64,000 nt of DNA from Hahella chejuensis KCTC 2396 (GTDB lineage: Bacteria; Pseudomonadota; Gammaproteobacteria; Pseudomonadales; Oleiphilaceae), in assembly GCF_000012985.1 (NCBI RefSeq), contig NC_007645.1, forward strand, positions 6,226,001 to 6,290,000. Direction: 5' to 3'. This document shows positions 34,720 to 45,830 of this stretch, in pieces; within the stretch, counting starts at the first letter, position 1, and each line of letters starts with the position of its first letter. The translations under genes were made by a program, and so were the position numbers. The notes under the pieces were generated by a model that was not told the DNA's origin, searched no databases, and was given only the letters and a program-made list of their open reading frames with translations.

Positions 34720-35904
34720 TTAATGCACCGCGCTGTGGTTTTCTTCTTTTTCGCCGCCAAGATCAAGGTCCCAAGGCAGCCTCACCCAATAGCTGTCGGG
34801 ACTGACTGTCTGGCGTCGCAGCAAATTGAAAAACTTTGTCATATGCTCATCGCTGGCGTCGGATTGCCAGTACATACGACCAACAACGTAACCCAGGCCC
34901 ATTTGGCGCCAGCTATGATACATACCCTGCACCGCTCGCGCCGCATGCAGGATGCGCTCCCAGGCTTCCTCTTCGGTCAGCATACCCACCAGATACCCCC
35001 AACGGCACAGGGAGATGTAACGCCCGATATCCCAGGAGGCGATACCGGGTTCTCCCAGCGCGTTGGAATAGCGACGAATGATTTTCATATTGGCGCGCAA
35101 CTCTTCATCTTCATTCGCTTCCCAGGCCGCCTGATACTGCTCTGAGTCCAGTTGCATGACCTGCTCGCGCAGCTTGTTAAACCCTGCCCGGTGTCCACCT
35201 TCCAATAACCAATCCAGAGTTTCCAGCAAACTCTCCCTGTCCGTCACCGACCACCAGTCTTTAAGTCCTTCTTTCCAGGACTGAATACTCTCCGGCGTAG
35301 TAACTTCGCTACCTAACAGGTCATGCCGGGCGCGATTAAACTCAGTGAGAATAGCGGGAACCGCCAACGCCCACAGCTGGCTATCCGACAAAGGCTTTGG
35401 TTTACGAGTGGAAACCGCCAATTCAGCAGGACTGCAAGGAGATGGGTTGGTGAAAGCGCGCCAGCTTCCATCTTTCTGGTGAGCCCAAAGCGATTCAATA
35501 GGCCCCAGAAAACGCTCCACGCCTTGAGGCGTCAGCCCCGCCAAGGTCCAGGCCCATTGTTGCATATCCGTTGACGGCCATTCCTCTTCACCTGCGTCGC
35601 GGCGGGTTCGAAGGTGTTCCGCCACAGTTTCAATATCGCAGTGCGTCCACAGGATGCAGCCCATGAGGGCGTCGTTACCGAGCCACTCCTGAAACAGAGC
35701 GCCGTCCACTCGCAGAGGCAACAAGTAGTACTGTCCTTTTTCCAGATTGTACTGCCAGCGAATCGTGTGCAGGCCCAGCGATATTTGCCCCACACGGTGA
35801 TAGGGAACCTCTTCCGCCGGGCTCACCAGCCAGTAGGGCTGCCACACTGGATCGTCCACGACACGCTGGATGACGGCTTCACTGATTTCGTTACGACTAA
35901 TCAT
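34720..35904 (-). CDS. DUF1266 domain protein
   Basis: A 394-residue protein without signal peptide or membrane helix. Its second half (about residues 165-385) has the DUF1266 pattern: a LWALAVPAILTEFNRARHDLL helix, GIASWDIGRYISLCRWGYLVGMLTEEEAW, then YHSWRQMGLGYVVGRMYW. The first half has several Trp-rich segments and is unassigned. DUF1266 proteins have no established function. Its start overlaps the stop of the 1124-residue zinc-ribbon gene by four bases (ATGA), so the two proteins are probably made in fixed proportion. A terminator follows. Confidence 0.8.
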   Translation of the reverse strand: MISRNEISEAVIQRVVDDPVWQPYWLVSPAEEVPYHRVGQISLGLHTIRWQYNLEKGQYYLLPLRVDGALFQEWLGNDALMGCILWTHCDIETVAEHLRTRRDAGEEEWPSTDMQQWAWTLAGLTPQGVERFLGPIESLWAHQKDGSWRAFTNPSPCSPAELAVSTRKPKPLSDSQLWALAVPAILTEFNRARHDLLGSEVTTPESIQSWKEGLKDWWSVTDRESLLETLDWLLEGGHRAGFNKLREQVMQLDSEQYQAAWEANEDEELRANMKIIRRYSNALGEPGIASWDIGRYISLCRWGYLVGMLTEEEAWERILHAARAVQGMYHSWRQMGLGYVVGRMYWQSDASDEHMTKFFNLLRRQTVSPDSYWVRLPWDLDLGGEKEENHSAVH

Positions 35905-38900
35905 TGCAGCGTTCCTTTGTACTGTTGCGACATCGCCCGCCAGGTATCGTCGGAGAGGGCTTCAAACATCTGGTTAAGGTTAAACTCATAGACTTGACCA
36001 CGCTCCCGCGCCTGATGAAATTCGGCTAATTGCAGCATGTAGGGGTAGCGAAAAGGACTGCCCTCCGCCAGTTGTTGAAACAGGGTCAGCGCCTGATAAA
36101 AAATCGTCATGCCTTCGTCTTCCGGCAAATCGCCGGCATGGGCCACCAACCGGGTTAATTGAGCGAACAGCGTATTCGCCACACCCGGAAAGTTCGTTAC
36201 AGTCTGCTTCAGTTCGCCAACCTGGCCGTGCATGCTACCAAGCAATACAGGCAGGGCTTCATCCTCTGGCGCGAACAAGCGCTCTACGGCTTCCGTCAGC
36301 CAGGTTTCCGAGGCATCGCAACGGGCGGCGAGCTCAATTAATGTAGCAGGAGCGTCCTCCTGCATTTCTTCCTCACAGACCGTCTCTTCATTCGAATCTA
36401 CAACGGACGCTTCGACCGGCGTTGCTTGCGTCTCTTCTGGCTGAGAAGCCACCCATGTCTCTCCCCACTCCGCCCAGAAGTCCTTGAGCACATAAAGCAG
36501 ACTGGAATTAACCGCCGGATGCTCCATTAAAGCCTGGGTCATGTTGGCGCAGGTTTGCGGATTTTGTTCCGCAAGCCAGCGCAGCGAGCGGGCCAACATA
36601 TTTTCTATGTAGTAATGCATGTCCGAAGTGATATCCGGCAAAGTCGACAGGCGCCAGATAAGTTCTTCCGAGACATAACTTTCATCAAACGCTTTTTGCG
36701 TGGCGCGACTGAGGTAATTGCGCCAATGTGAGTTGTCTTCATCCAGATCTTTGAAACGCAGCAGATTCAGCGCTGCGCACATGAAGTAGATAGCGGCGTT
36801 GGGTCGCTCCGCAAGCAATGTCGCCAGGTAGTTATCCTCATCTTCACGCACCACTTTCTCCACAAACCATGCTGCGGAGATAGAGGGCTGCGGTGCGTAA
36901 AACAGATTGATCAGACTTTGCAGAAAGTAACCCTCATCGTGGAACATGTCCGTGATCCACTGAGCGCTGAGTTTACATGGCCGCTCTTCGCCATCCGGCG
37001 TGATCCGGTAGCGGTGCAGCGCCAGAGAGAGGTTGCGCGCCCATCGCGCAGCGCGACGGGTTAAAGTTGTAGATTCGTAGGTCAACGCCATCGTCAACAA
37101 GGTGCGTAACCCATGATAAGCACCAACTCCGCGACGATAAGCCTGGTATTCGAAGAACTGCGCCATCTTGCGATCAGTCTCATCATCTTCTTGCGTAATG
37201 GCGAATTCCACGATTTTTTCCACCAGCTTAGCGGAGTACTCGCCGCAATCCTCCCCGTCCAGAATCACCTCCAGGTTATCGGCGTTGATACTGACCGTCT
37301 CCAGAGCTTTTACCAGCGGTGAAATCGTTCCAGCCGGGGCTTGAAACATAAATCTGGCGATTTTTCTGCGATCATAGTCGCCATGACCTGATCGAGTAAC
37401 CAGTTGCAATGCAAGTCGCTCCAGCAACATGTGTCTGGCGGGCGTTATCTGCATCCAGATACTGTCTTGAACACCGCCAAAGTTGGTGCGATCCAACCGC
37501 TCCAGCACCCAGTTCCACACCAGCATATCGTCCGCCCGGGAAATGAGTTCACAAAAGAGTGTGGCGAATAGATCCGCAGAGCCAAAGAAATGGCGCGCGA
37601 ACTCTGGCCCCATCTCCAACTCAATCATGGAGCCGTTTTCTGGCGAACGATAGGTCATGCGCGTTCCCGCTGAGTCGCGCAATAGCTCGAAACAGGCGTT
37701 TGCATACAGTGGCGCTTTGGCGTTAAAACTCTGCTGCAAAATAAAGCGCAAACACAGAAAACCTTCATGGCCGTCCAGATTAATCTGCCCGCAAAGAATC
37801 TGTCCCAGGGCTTTACTATGTTGATCCAGCGTTCCGGCGCCAATCGCCTCCAGTATAAATTTACGCCAGGCCTCAATCATATTCAGCGGCATAGGCGTGC
37901 GGGAGGCGGCGTAAGCGATGGCCTCCAGATACTGCGGCAGTATCGGATACTCTCCCATCGCCTCCAGGGCGCAACGCTGAGCGCCTGCGTCGCCAACAGC
38001 CAGCATCGTGTACAGCCCATCCAACATCTGACTGCGCTGACAAATCGCCGCTATACGCGAGTCATCCCGCTTTTCCTGTGGCAGCGCCAGGAGTATCTGA
38101 ATCGCGTATCGACGCGAGCGTTCCCCTACAGTCTCGTCTTCCAGTAGCCCCCAAAGGGATAGCGTTAGCGCCGCCGGCAAAGCCGAAAGTCTTTCCTCTA
38201 TCAAACGCCACAACAGAAACTCACAGTGATCGCCGCGGCGGGACACATAAGCAGCCAGCGAGGCTGAGCCTTGGCGCGCCAATACGACAATTGCTTTGCA
38301 TACAAGGGAGGACAGCGGCGAATTGAGGCATTCGGCAAGCACCGCCTCGTCCTCCAGCAACAAAGCGGCCGAGCAACGAAGGTCAGCCTCCGCAGACGTC
38401 AAGGCCTCGTTGACCAGGGAAATAACGCCTTCCTGCTCAGCTTGAGGCAGATTCAACTCGCAGAGTCTGGAAAGATGCAAAAGTGCGCAGGCCAGCCAGG
38501 GGCTTCCAGCGTCTGACTGCGACTTCCATAATCTGAACATAGCCTGCAGACATTCTTGTGCGCGCTCAGGTTGCTTTAGCGGCCCGGACTCAGCCAGACG
38601 TCCCTGCGCCCGCCAGTGACCAAGGACATTAAACGCCTCCGCCGCAATGACGCCGCCGACCTGCATAGCCGCCAACACTGCGTCAAACCAATGGCTTTCC
38701 AACTCTTCATTGATTTCAATTGTCGGGCAGCGCACCCACGCGATGAAAGCGAGAATTCGGGTAGAGGACAAGGGACTTGCAGCGGCGATTTCGGGAAGTC
38801 GTTCAATCTGATTTTCGAAAGGACCTTGCGGCCCCGACTTCATCAAGGCGGCCTGCTGATCATTCCAGGGCAAATGGCCAATCAGCTCATTTTCCAGATT

Positions 38901-39275
38901 GAAAACATGTTCCTTCAGCGTCAGATAACGCTGGCATAAGCGCAACTCGTCAATGCGATTCAGAGCCAGGGTGAGGTGCTGATTGTACAGGCTGTTGTAA
39001 TGGTCGACACGATCCTGCGGCAGGCTCAGCAAACGCTCCCTTAATTGCAATTGATCCACTCCGGCCTGCTTCAACATACGAGCGACGCCGTAGTGCTCCG
39101 CATCTGTCATTTCAAAGCCGCATTGCCGACAGAACTTGCCCGGCGCCGTCAGCTTCGCGCACCAGCCGCAGCGCACATCGAAGCGCACAACTCCACCGCA
39201 CTCCACACAACTGTCGCCAGCGCGCCAATCATTAGGCTGCTTCGCGTGGCATTGCTCGCAATACATTACATCCAT
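35901..39275 (-). CDS. Zinc-ribbon protein with long helical-repeat body
   Basis: A 1124-residue protein starting at ATG 39275. The first 53 residues hold four CxxC pairs (Cys 6/9, 23/26, 36/39, 49/52), a double zinc ribbon. A short helical segment (GVARMLKQAGVDQLQLRERL) follows, shared with the 193-residue neighbour. The remaining thousand residues are almost all helix, in a pattern of repeated amphipathic pairs resembling an ARM/HEAT-like solenoid, with an acidic linker near residues 950-990. No signal peptide, enzyme motif or membrane span was found. It would serve as a cytoplasmic scaffold. I do not recognise a named family. Middle gene of a three-gene operon with the small zinc-ribbon protein and DUF1266. 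Confidence 0.75.
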   Translation of the reverse strand: MDVMYCEQCHAKQPNDWRAGDSCVECGGVVRFDVRCGWCAKLTAPGKFCRQCGFEMTDAEHYGVARMLKQAGVDQLQLRERLLSLPQDRVDHYNSLYNQHLTLALNRIDELRLCQRYLTLKEHVFNLENELIGHLPWNDQQAALMKSGPQGPFENQIERLPEIAAASPLSSTRILAFIAWVRCPTIEINEELESHWFDAVLAAMQVGGVIAAEAFNVLGHWRAQGRLAESGPLKQPERAQECLQAMFRLWKSQSDAGSPWLACALLHLSRLCELNLPQAEQEGVISLVNEALTSAEADLRCSAALLLEDEAVLAECLNSPLSSLVCKAIVVLARQGSASLAAYVSRRGDHCEFLLWRLIEERLSALPAALTLSLWGLLEDETVGERSRRYAIQILLALPQEKRDDSRIAAICQRSQMLDGLYTMLAVGDAGAQRCALEAMGEYPILPQYLEAIAYAASRTPMPLNMIEAWRKFILEAIGAGTLDQHSKALGQILCGQINLDGHEGFLCLRFILQQSFNAKAPLYANACFELLRDSAGTRMTYRSPENGSMIELEMGPEFARHFFGSADLFATLFCELISRADDMLVWNWVLERLDRTNFGGVQDSIWMQITPARHMLLERLALQLVTRSGHGDYDRRKIARFMFQAPAGTISPLVKALETVSINADNLEVILDGEDCGEYSAKLVEKIVEFAITQEDDETDRKMAQFFEYQAYRRGVGAYHGLRTLLTMALTYESTTLTRRAARWARNLSLALHRYRITPDGEERPCKLSAQWITDMFHDEGYFLQSLINLFYAPQPSISAAWFVEKVVREDEDNYLATLLAERPNAAIYFMCAALNLLRFKDLDEDNSHWRNYLSRATQKAFDESYVSEELIWRLSTLPDITSDMHYYIENMLARSLRWLAEQNPQTCANMTQALMEHPAVNSSLLYVLKDFWAEWGETWVASQPEETQATPVEASVVDSNEETVCEEEMQEDAPATLIELAARCDASETWLTEAVERLFAPEDEALPVLLGSMHGQVGELKQTVTNFPGVANTLFAQLTRLVAHAGDLPEDEGMTIFYQALTLFQQLAEGSPFRYPYMLQLAEFHQARERGQVYEFNLNQMFEALSDDTWRAMSQQYKGTLQ

Positions 39276-39380
39276 TGGAAACACCTTACTGAATCATGAC
39301 GCAACCCGTCTCACGTCAATCGATGATGCAAATAGATACGCAGCGCGCCGGCGCTGCGCAGAAAGCGGAATAGCCAGCGC

Positions 39381-39962
39381 TTAAGAGTGACCGCGCAGAC
39401 TACGAATGCGCCCCCACAGGGTGTCTTTTTCATCTGCGGACAGATCACGCACCCGTTGCGCGATTTGGTCTTTGGCGACGCCTTCTCGCTTGAGCAATAC
39501 CGCGATTTCAAAGTCCGCCACCGGTACGAACTCCGCGCCGCAGGAACGGCAGAAATTACCGGGACCGGACGCCGCACACCAATGGCAGGTGGCGAAACGT
39601 TCAACCTGACGTCCGCAGGAGACGCAAAGGTCGCCGCTTTTGTAGTCTTTAGGCTGGCGATGCTGACAATGGGCGCACTTCACGATGTCCGCGCTTTCAA
39701 CAACAACGGAAGGATTTAAAACAGATGCGGAAGAAGTTGAAGAAGACGAGGTCGTAGAAGCCGCTTGAGGGCCAATCGCCCAAACCATGACTTCGGCGGC
39801 GACACTTTGTTCAAGGCCGGACAGTGCGGCCAGCGTGCCGGCGTCGCCAACGGTCTGGAAGTCCTGTTTGCTTTCTATCCCTGCGTCCACTAACGCCTGA
39901 ATGTTGTCTTCGCTGAGGCCTTTCGCTTTCAGTATGTTCTGTTCAAGTTTGGAAAACGCCAT
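39381..39962 (-). CDS. Small zinc-ribbon protein, partner of the solenoid protein
   Basis: A 193-residue soluble protein. Residues 1-65 look like helix-hairpin-helix repeats (LSEDNIQALVDAGIESKQDF), a Ser/Thr-rich linker follows (68-85), and residues 92-190 carry four CxxC pairs (Cys 96/99, 113/116, 126/129, 138/141) with a QPKDYKSGDLCVSCG core. A helical tail follows, LLKREGVAKDQIAQRV. The last hundred residues align throughout with the N-terminus of the 1124-residue neighbour, so the module has been duplicated. First gene of the operon; 105 bases separate it from the next start. Function unknown. Confidence 0.75.
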   Translation of the reverse strand: MAFSKLEQNILKAKGLSEDNIQALVDAGIESKQDFQTVGDAGTLAALSGLEQSVAAEVMVWAIGPQAASTTSSSSTSSASVLNPSVVVESADIVKCAHCQHRQPKDYKSGDLCVSCGRQVERFATCHWCAASGPGNFCRSCGAEFVPVADFEIAVLLKREGVAKDQIAQRVRDLSADEKDTLWGRIRSLRGHS

Positions 39963-40131
39963 AACTTCTCATCCGTTGTTCAAGGTAAAGGAGGGAATGT
40001 TTAGAAAGAGCATGTCTAAACTTAGCAGAGCCCAATCGTCAAACATAGGCTCTGTTTTTCATGTCGATACGCCCTGCGCATTTTTAGGCGATAGCACAGC
40101 CAAACCAAGCGGCGTTTTTACCCATAACCCG

Positions 40132-41001
40132 TCATCCGCCAGCGCGTTCCTGGGTCCCCGCCTCTTCCCATCGCCTTAGACACAATCCTTGCAGACAGGC
40201 CAAAGGCCCTTCCATGGCGCGCTTTTTCGGATACGCCAGACCAATTTCCAGCTCTAACTTAACATCGACCAGAGGGCGCAATACGATGTCCTTACGTTCG
40301 CGGGTTTCCGGCCAGTCCGGAGCCAGCGCGGCGCCCACTCCGGCGCTGACCAGGCCCAACGCATACTCGATTGTGCGGATATTCGCCCGTGTCAGAAAGC
40401 TGATTTTGCGATGTCGCAATTCCTGCTGCAGACTTTCCAGGGCGTCACATGGACTGCGATGAATAAAGGGCAGATTATCCAGCTCTTCCAATGACACTTG
40501 CTCCTGCAAGCTAAGCGAATGCCCCGCCGGCAACGCCAGCAGATAGCGGTCGAGCCAGATCGGCTGAAAGCGTTCGTCTTCCCGCAGATAAGCTGGCGTA
40601 ATGATGCGGGCGTCGCAGGGCTCCTCAGGATTCACCAGACTCAGCTCAAGCGACTCCACTGACTGAATAAGCTCTTTCAACAAAAAACTCATGCGCTCCG
40701 CCCCCAAAGACCGCATCAGGCCAAGAGAGAAGGGCATCGGCTGGGGCTTGTTGCGAAACAGTTGCGAGATCGCTTGCGCCTCACTGGTGAGCTTCTTCGC
40801 CAGTGGATAAAGACGCTGCGCCGAGTCACTGGGATAAACGCCCTTGCTGTGACGGGAAAACAGCAGCGTATCCAGATGGCTTTCCAGATGCTGAATAGCA
40901 GCGGAGATAGAAGGCTGCGCCACATAACATCGCCTCGCAGCGGCGGAGATAGAGCCTAGTTCATACACCGCTATGAAGTACCGCAGTTCTCGTAAATCCA
41001 T
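40132..41001 (-). CDS. LysR-family regulator, probably of gcdH
   Basis: A 289-residue LysR-type regulator: N-terminal helix-turn-helix (LRELRYFIAVYELGSISAAA, then YVAQPSIS), effector domain from about residue 90. It is divergent from glutaryl-CoA dehydrogenase, the arrangement in which Pseudomonas has its gcdH regulator, so it likely responds to a lysine or glutarate breakdown product. ATG 41001 is preferred over a GTG at 41010. The 142-base shared promoter region is AT-rich with several T-N11-A candidates, none decisive. Confidence 0.88.
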   Translation of the reverse strand: MDLRELRYFIAVYELGSISAAARRCYVAQPSISAAIQHLESHLDTLLFSRHSKGVYPSDSAQRLYPLAKKLTSEAQAISQLFRNKPQPMPFSLGLMRSLGAERMSFLLKELIQSVESLELSLVNPEEPCDARIITPAYLREDERFQPIWLDRYLLALPAGHSLSLQEQVSLEELDNLPFIHRSPCDALESLQQELRHRKISFLTRANIRTIEYALGLVSAGVGAALAPDWPETRERKDIVLRPLVDVKLELEIGLAYPKKRAMEGPLACLQGLCLRRWEEAGTQERAGG

Positions 41002-41143
41002 GGCTGACACTCAGGGCTTTGGTATAGGACTTAACTATATCACATGCATATAAATAATATTTCTACTTTACCAACAGCGCTCGTATGCTAGACCTAAAAT
41101 GGCGCGCGTATGGCGCGAACCCAATTCAGGAAAAGGTGATCCA

Positions 41144-42331
<1,188 letters not shown>

Positions 42332-42400
42332 GCGCCGGCTCCACGCCATCAAGATATAAACAGCTTTTCCGACAACTGAATCAGGCTGAGGTAGCTCTTC

Positions 42401-44638
42401 ATGCAAAACCGGGCTGAAGTGGTGGAACAAAACTTTCTTCGTCGCGTCAGCACAGGGGATCTACCCGCCCCGCTGTCCGACACCTCCCCGCAACAGGCTG
42501 GCTTGAGTCCAGCGCAGGCGGCGGCGATATTCGAATCCCAGGCGCTGTCGCGCATTCTGGATCTGCACTCGCGCAAACTGCAGGCCCGGGGAGAAAGTTT
42601 TTACACCATCGGCAGCTCCGGACATGAAGGCAACGCCGCCATTGCTGCGGCGTTCCGGCACAACGACATGGCCTTTCTGCATTACCGGGACGCCGCCTTT
42701 ATGATTCAACGCAGCAAACAGGTTCCTGGGCAGACCATCGCCTGGGATTTTTTGCTCAGCTTCGCGGCGTCTTCGGAAGACCCTATCGCCGGCGGTCGTC
42801 ATAAGGTTTTGGGTTCGAAATCCCTGTTCATTCCGCCGCAGACCAGCACCATCGCCTCGCACTTGCCGAAGGCAGTGGGCGCGGCATACAGCATCGGTCT
42901 CAATCGTCGCCTCAGGCTTAATGGCGAAATGCCTGACGACGCAGTGGTTCTGTGCAGCTTTGGCGACGCGTCGCTGAACCACTCAACCGCTCAGGGGGCC
43001 ATTAACACTTCATGCTGGACCGCTTACCAGCGCGTGCCGCTGCCCTTATTGTGGGTCTGCGAAGACAACGGCATCGGCATTTCCGTACGCACCCCCCAAG
43101 GGTGGGTCGAAGCGAATATGAGCCGCCGCCCCGGTTTGCACTATCTGCGTTGCGACGGACTGAATTTTGCGGATGTCTACGCTACGGCCCACCGCGCTGA
43201 GAGCATCGTCAGAAAGCGCCGTGAACCTGCATTCCTGCACATGTCCTGCGTGCGGCTAATGGGACATGCCGGCTCCGATGCCCAGCAAGCCTACCTGAGC
43301 ATGAAAGAAATCGAAGCCCATGAGGCGCAGGACCCCTTACTGCACTCTGCGCGCCTTCTCATTGAACACGGGATATTGAGCGCCCACGACATTATCGAGC
43401 TGTATCAAGCCACCACTGAGCGGGTGGTGAAGGTGGCGGAGGAGGCGATCCAGCGCCCCAAATTGCTGACCAGCAAATCCGTGATGGCCAGTCTGACGCC
43501 GCCACGCCGCATCGCGGAGCCTCAAAAGGAATACGACGACGCTTACCAGGAAGCGCGCGAGCGTATATTCGCCCGCGAGCGCGTACAAATGGAGTCGCCG
43601 CAACACACCGCCCGCCTGATTAACTGGGCGCTCAGCGACTTGATGCTGAGCCATCAGGAAATCATCCTGGCCGGCGAAGACGTCGGTCGCAAAGGCGGTG
43701 TATACGGCGTCACCCAGAAGCTACAGGAGAAGTTCGGCTCCCACCGCGTCATCGACACGCTGTTGGACGAACAAAGCATTCTCGGCCTGGGCATCGGCGT
43801 CGCCCACAATCGTCTACTGCCCATTGTGGAAATCCAGTTTCTCGCCTACGTGCACAACGCCGAAGATCAGTTACGCGGCGAAGCCGCCACCCTGAGCTTT
43901 TTCTCGCAGGGGCAATTCACCAATCCCATGGTGGTGCGCATCGCCGGCCTGGCCTACCAGAAAGGATTTGGCGGCCACTTCCATAACGACAACTCCTTTA
44001 ACGTGTTTCGCGATATCCCCGGCCTGATTGTGGCTTGCCCCTCCAACGGCTGGGATGCGGTGTCCATGCTGCGAGAATCCGTCCGCCTTGCCCGTGAAGA
44101 ACAACGCGTGGTGATATTCCTTGAGCCCATCGCCCTGTACATGACCCGCGATTTGCATGAAGAAGGCGACGGACAGTGGACTTACCCCTACTTACCGCCG
44201 CAGGAAAATCAACACATCGGATTCGGGCAAGTTGGTCAATGGGGCAAGGGGAAAGATCTGGCGATCATCACCTACGGCAATGGCTACTACCTGAGCCGTC
44301 AGGCGGCGAAGGCGCTGGAGCAGGATGGCGTTCGCCTGCGCATCATCGACCTGCGCTGGCTGTTACCGCTGCCCGAGGACGCATTATTGGAAGCCGTAGA
44401 AGGCTGTGAGCGGATTTTGGTGGTGGATGAATGTCGACGCACAGGATCTGTCAGCGAAGAAATCATGACCCTGCTCATGGAGTCCGGTTGGGACCGCACG
44501 CAAGTCAGCCGTCTGTGCGCGGAAGACTCCTTCATTCCCCTGGGTCGCGCCGCCACCTGTACGTTGCCCGACAGAGACGGCATCGTCGAGGCGGCCAGGG
44601 CTCTGCTCGGCCATATCCTACTAGCCAAAGCGGAATAA
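42401..44638 (+). CDS. Fused alpha-beta E1 of a 2-oxoacid dehydrogenase
   Basis: A 745-residue thiamine-diphosphate enzyme that joins the E1 alpha (about residues 30-370) and E1 beta (about 400-740) subunits in one chain. The alpha part has the ThDP motif GDASLNHSTAQGAIN and HYRDAAFMIQR. The beta part has ILAGEDVGRKGGVYGVT, RVIDTLLDEQSILGLGIG, EIQFLAYVHNAEDQ and the C-terminal transketolase-like AKALEQDGVRLRIIDLRWLLPLPED. No E2 or E3 gene lies nearby. The substrate is not evident; branched-chain 2-oxoacids are usual for the family, but neighbouring gcdH makes 2-oxoadipate a thought. GAGG lies eight bases before the start. Confidence 0.85.
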   Translation: MQNRAEVVEQNFLRRVSTGDLPAPLSDTSPQQAGLSPAQAAAIFESQALSRILDLHSRKLQARGESFYTIGSSGHEGNAAIAAAFRHNDMAFLHYRDAAFMIQRSKQVPGQTIAWDFLLSFAASSEDPIAGGRHKVLGSKSLFIPPQTSTIASHLPKAVGAAYSIGLNRRLRLNGEMPDDAVVLCSFGDASLNHSTAQGAINTSCWTAYQRVPLPLLWVCEDNGIGISVRTPQGWVEANMSRRPGLHYLRCDGLNFADVYATAHRAESIVRKRREPAFLHMSCVRLMGHAGSDAQQAYLSMKEIEAHEAQDPLLHSARLLIEHGILSAHDIIELYQATTERVVKVAEEAIQRPKLLTSKSVMASLTPPRRIAEPQKEYDDAYQEARERIFARERVQMESPQHTARLINWALSDLMLSHQEIILAGEDVGRKGGVYGVTQKLQEKFGSHRVIDTLLDEQSILGLGIGVAHNRLLPIVEIQFLAYVHNAEDQLRGEAATLSFFSQGQFTNPMVVRIAGLAYQKGFGGHFHNDNSFNVFRDIPGLIVACPSNGWDAVSMLRESVRLAREEQRVVIFLEPIALYMTRDLHEEGDGQWTYPYLPPQENQHIGFGQVGQWGKGKDLAIITYGNGYYLSRQAAKALEQDGVRLRIIDLRWLLPLPEDALLEAVEGCERILVVDECRRTGSVSEEIMTLLMESGWDRTQVSRLCAEDSFIPLGRAATCTLPDRDGIVEAARALLGHILLAKAE

Positions 44639-44693
44639 CTGGAAAAAAATCGGAATAACTCGCAGAGACGATTAACAGCGTGCGGAACATAAG

Positions 44694-45737
44694 ATGAAAG
44701 AGAGAATCGCCATAGTCTGCCCCGGTCGCGGCACCTACAACCAAAATGAATTGGGCTACCTGAAACGCCATCATGGCGACCGATTCACCCTGCTCAGCGA
44801 ATTCGACACCTACCGCGCGCAGCAGGGACAGGTGACGCTCAGCGACCTTGATGGTCGCGACAAATACTCCCTGAAAGAACACTCGTCCGGAGACAACGCC
44901 TCCGCCCTTATTTACGCCTGCGCCTACGCGGACTTTCTCAGCATCGACCGGGATCGCTATGAGATCGTCGCCGTCACCGGCAACAGCATGGGCTGGTATA
45001 TCGCCCTCGCCTGCGCCGGCGCGCTGGCGCCGATGGACGCCCTGCATCTGATCAACTACATGGGTTTGGCGATGCACAACGCGCTTATTGGCGGCCAGTT
45101 GGTCTACACCCTGCTCGATCCGCAATGGAATCCGCTTCCCGGTCGGCGCGAGCAGGTCCTGGCGCTGCTTAACGACATCAATGACGAACTGGGCGCAGAA
45201 GAAGCCTTTGTCTCCATTGAGCTGGGCGGCATGCTGGTGCTGGCCGGCAGCGATCGCGCCTGCAAAATGATGATGGCGCAGTTACCGCCGGAGCAAGAAC
45301 GTTTTCCCATGAAGCTGCACAACCACGCCGCTTTCCACACCCCATTGCAGAACCCCGTTATGCAACAGGCGCGCGGGGAACTCCCATCAGCGCCGTTCCG
45401 CGCGCCGCAGGCGCCTTTAGTGGATGGTCGCGGCGTTATCTGGACGCCTTGGAGCACGGATACCCAAGCCCTGTGGGATTACACACTGGGGCATCAAGTG
45501 GTCGAGCCCTATGATTTCACCAAGGCCGTGGAAGTTACGCTGAAAGAATTCGCCCCTGACCGCGTCGTCGTGCTCGGCCCCGGCGATACCCTGGGCGGCT
45601 CAGTGGCGCAAACCATGGCGCGCATTCACTGGCGCGGCGTCGAGGATAAACACAGCTTCTCCGCAAGACAGAGCGCCGATCCGGTTCTGTTGGCCATGGG
45701 ACGTGAAGAACAAGCGGCTCCCCTGCGTAAAAAATAA
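44694..45737 (+). CDS. FabD-like acyl/malonyltransferase
   Basis: A 347-residue protein of the ACP S-malonyltransferase fold. It opens IAIVCPGRGTYN (FabD has a PGQG motif here), the nucleophile elbow is GNSMGWY near residue 101, and a histidine-rich segment HNHAAFHTPLQNP near residue 212 could supply the catalytic His. It is divergent from housekeeping FabD and lies outside any fatty-acid cluster. It follows the fused E1 gene by 55 bases and is likely co-transcribed; together they may make and transfer an acyl group, which is inference only. Confidence 0.72.
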   Translation: MKERIAIVCPGRGTYNQNELGYLKRHHGDRFTLLSEFDTYRAQQGQVTLSDLDGRDKYSLKEHSSGDNASALIYACAYADFLSIDRDRYEIVAVTGNSMGWYIALACAGALAPMDALHLINYMGLAMHNALIGGQLVYTLLDPQWNPLPGRREQVLALLNDINDELGAEEAFVSIELGGMLVLAGSDRACKMMMAQLPPEQERFPMKLHNHAAFHTPLQNPVMQQARGELPSAPFRAPQAPLVDGRGVIWTPWSTDTQALWDYTLGHQVVEPYDFTKAVEVTLKEFAPDRVVVLGPGDTLGGSVAQTMARIHWRGVEDKHSFSARQSADPVLLAMGREEQAAPLRKK

Positions 45738-45761
45738 CGCCGGGGATTTTGCCTGTTGATT

Positions 45762-45808
45762 CACCGCCAGAGCTTTTGTAAGCTACTGGGCGGTTACGAT
45801 ATTGTTCA
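45762..45808 (+). promoter_or_regulatory. Hairpin and candidate promoter of the trp leader
   Basis: ACCGCC (45763-45768) pairs with GGCGGT near 45789-45794, with an inner AGCTT/AAGCT stem, about 25 bases after the acyltransferase stop. Overlapping its right arm, TTGTAA and TATTGT 18 bases apart could be the -35 and -10 boxes of the trp leader transcript, starting near 45812. The hairpin may also end the preceding message, though no U-tract follows. Confidence 0.4.
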
Positions 45809-45830
45809 TGCACCAGAGACCCAGGTTTCA

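Noticed and set aside
45740-45795. tRNA-like fold in the hairpin before the trp leader
   Set aside because: It is a single long hairpin without cloverleaf arms or a TTC-A loop.
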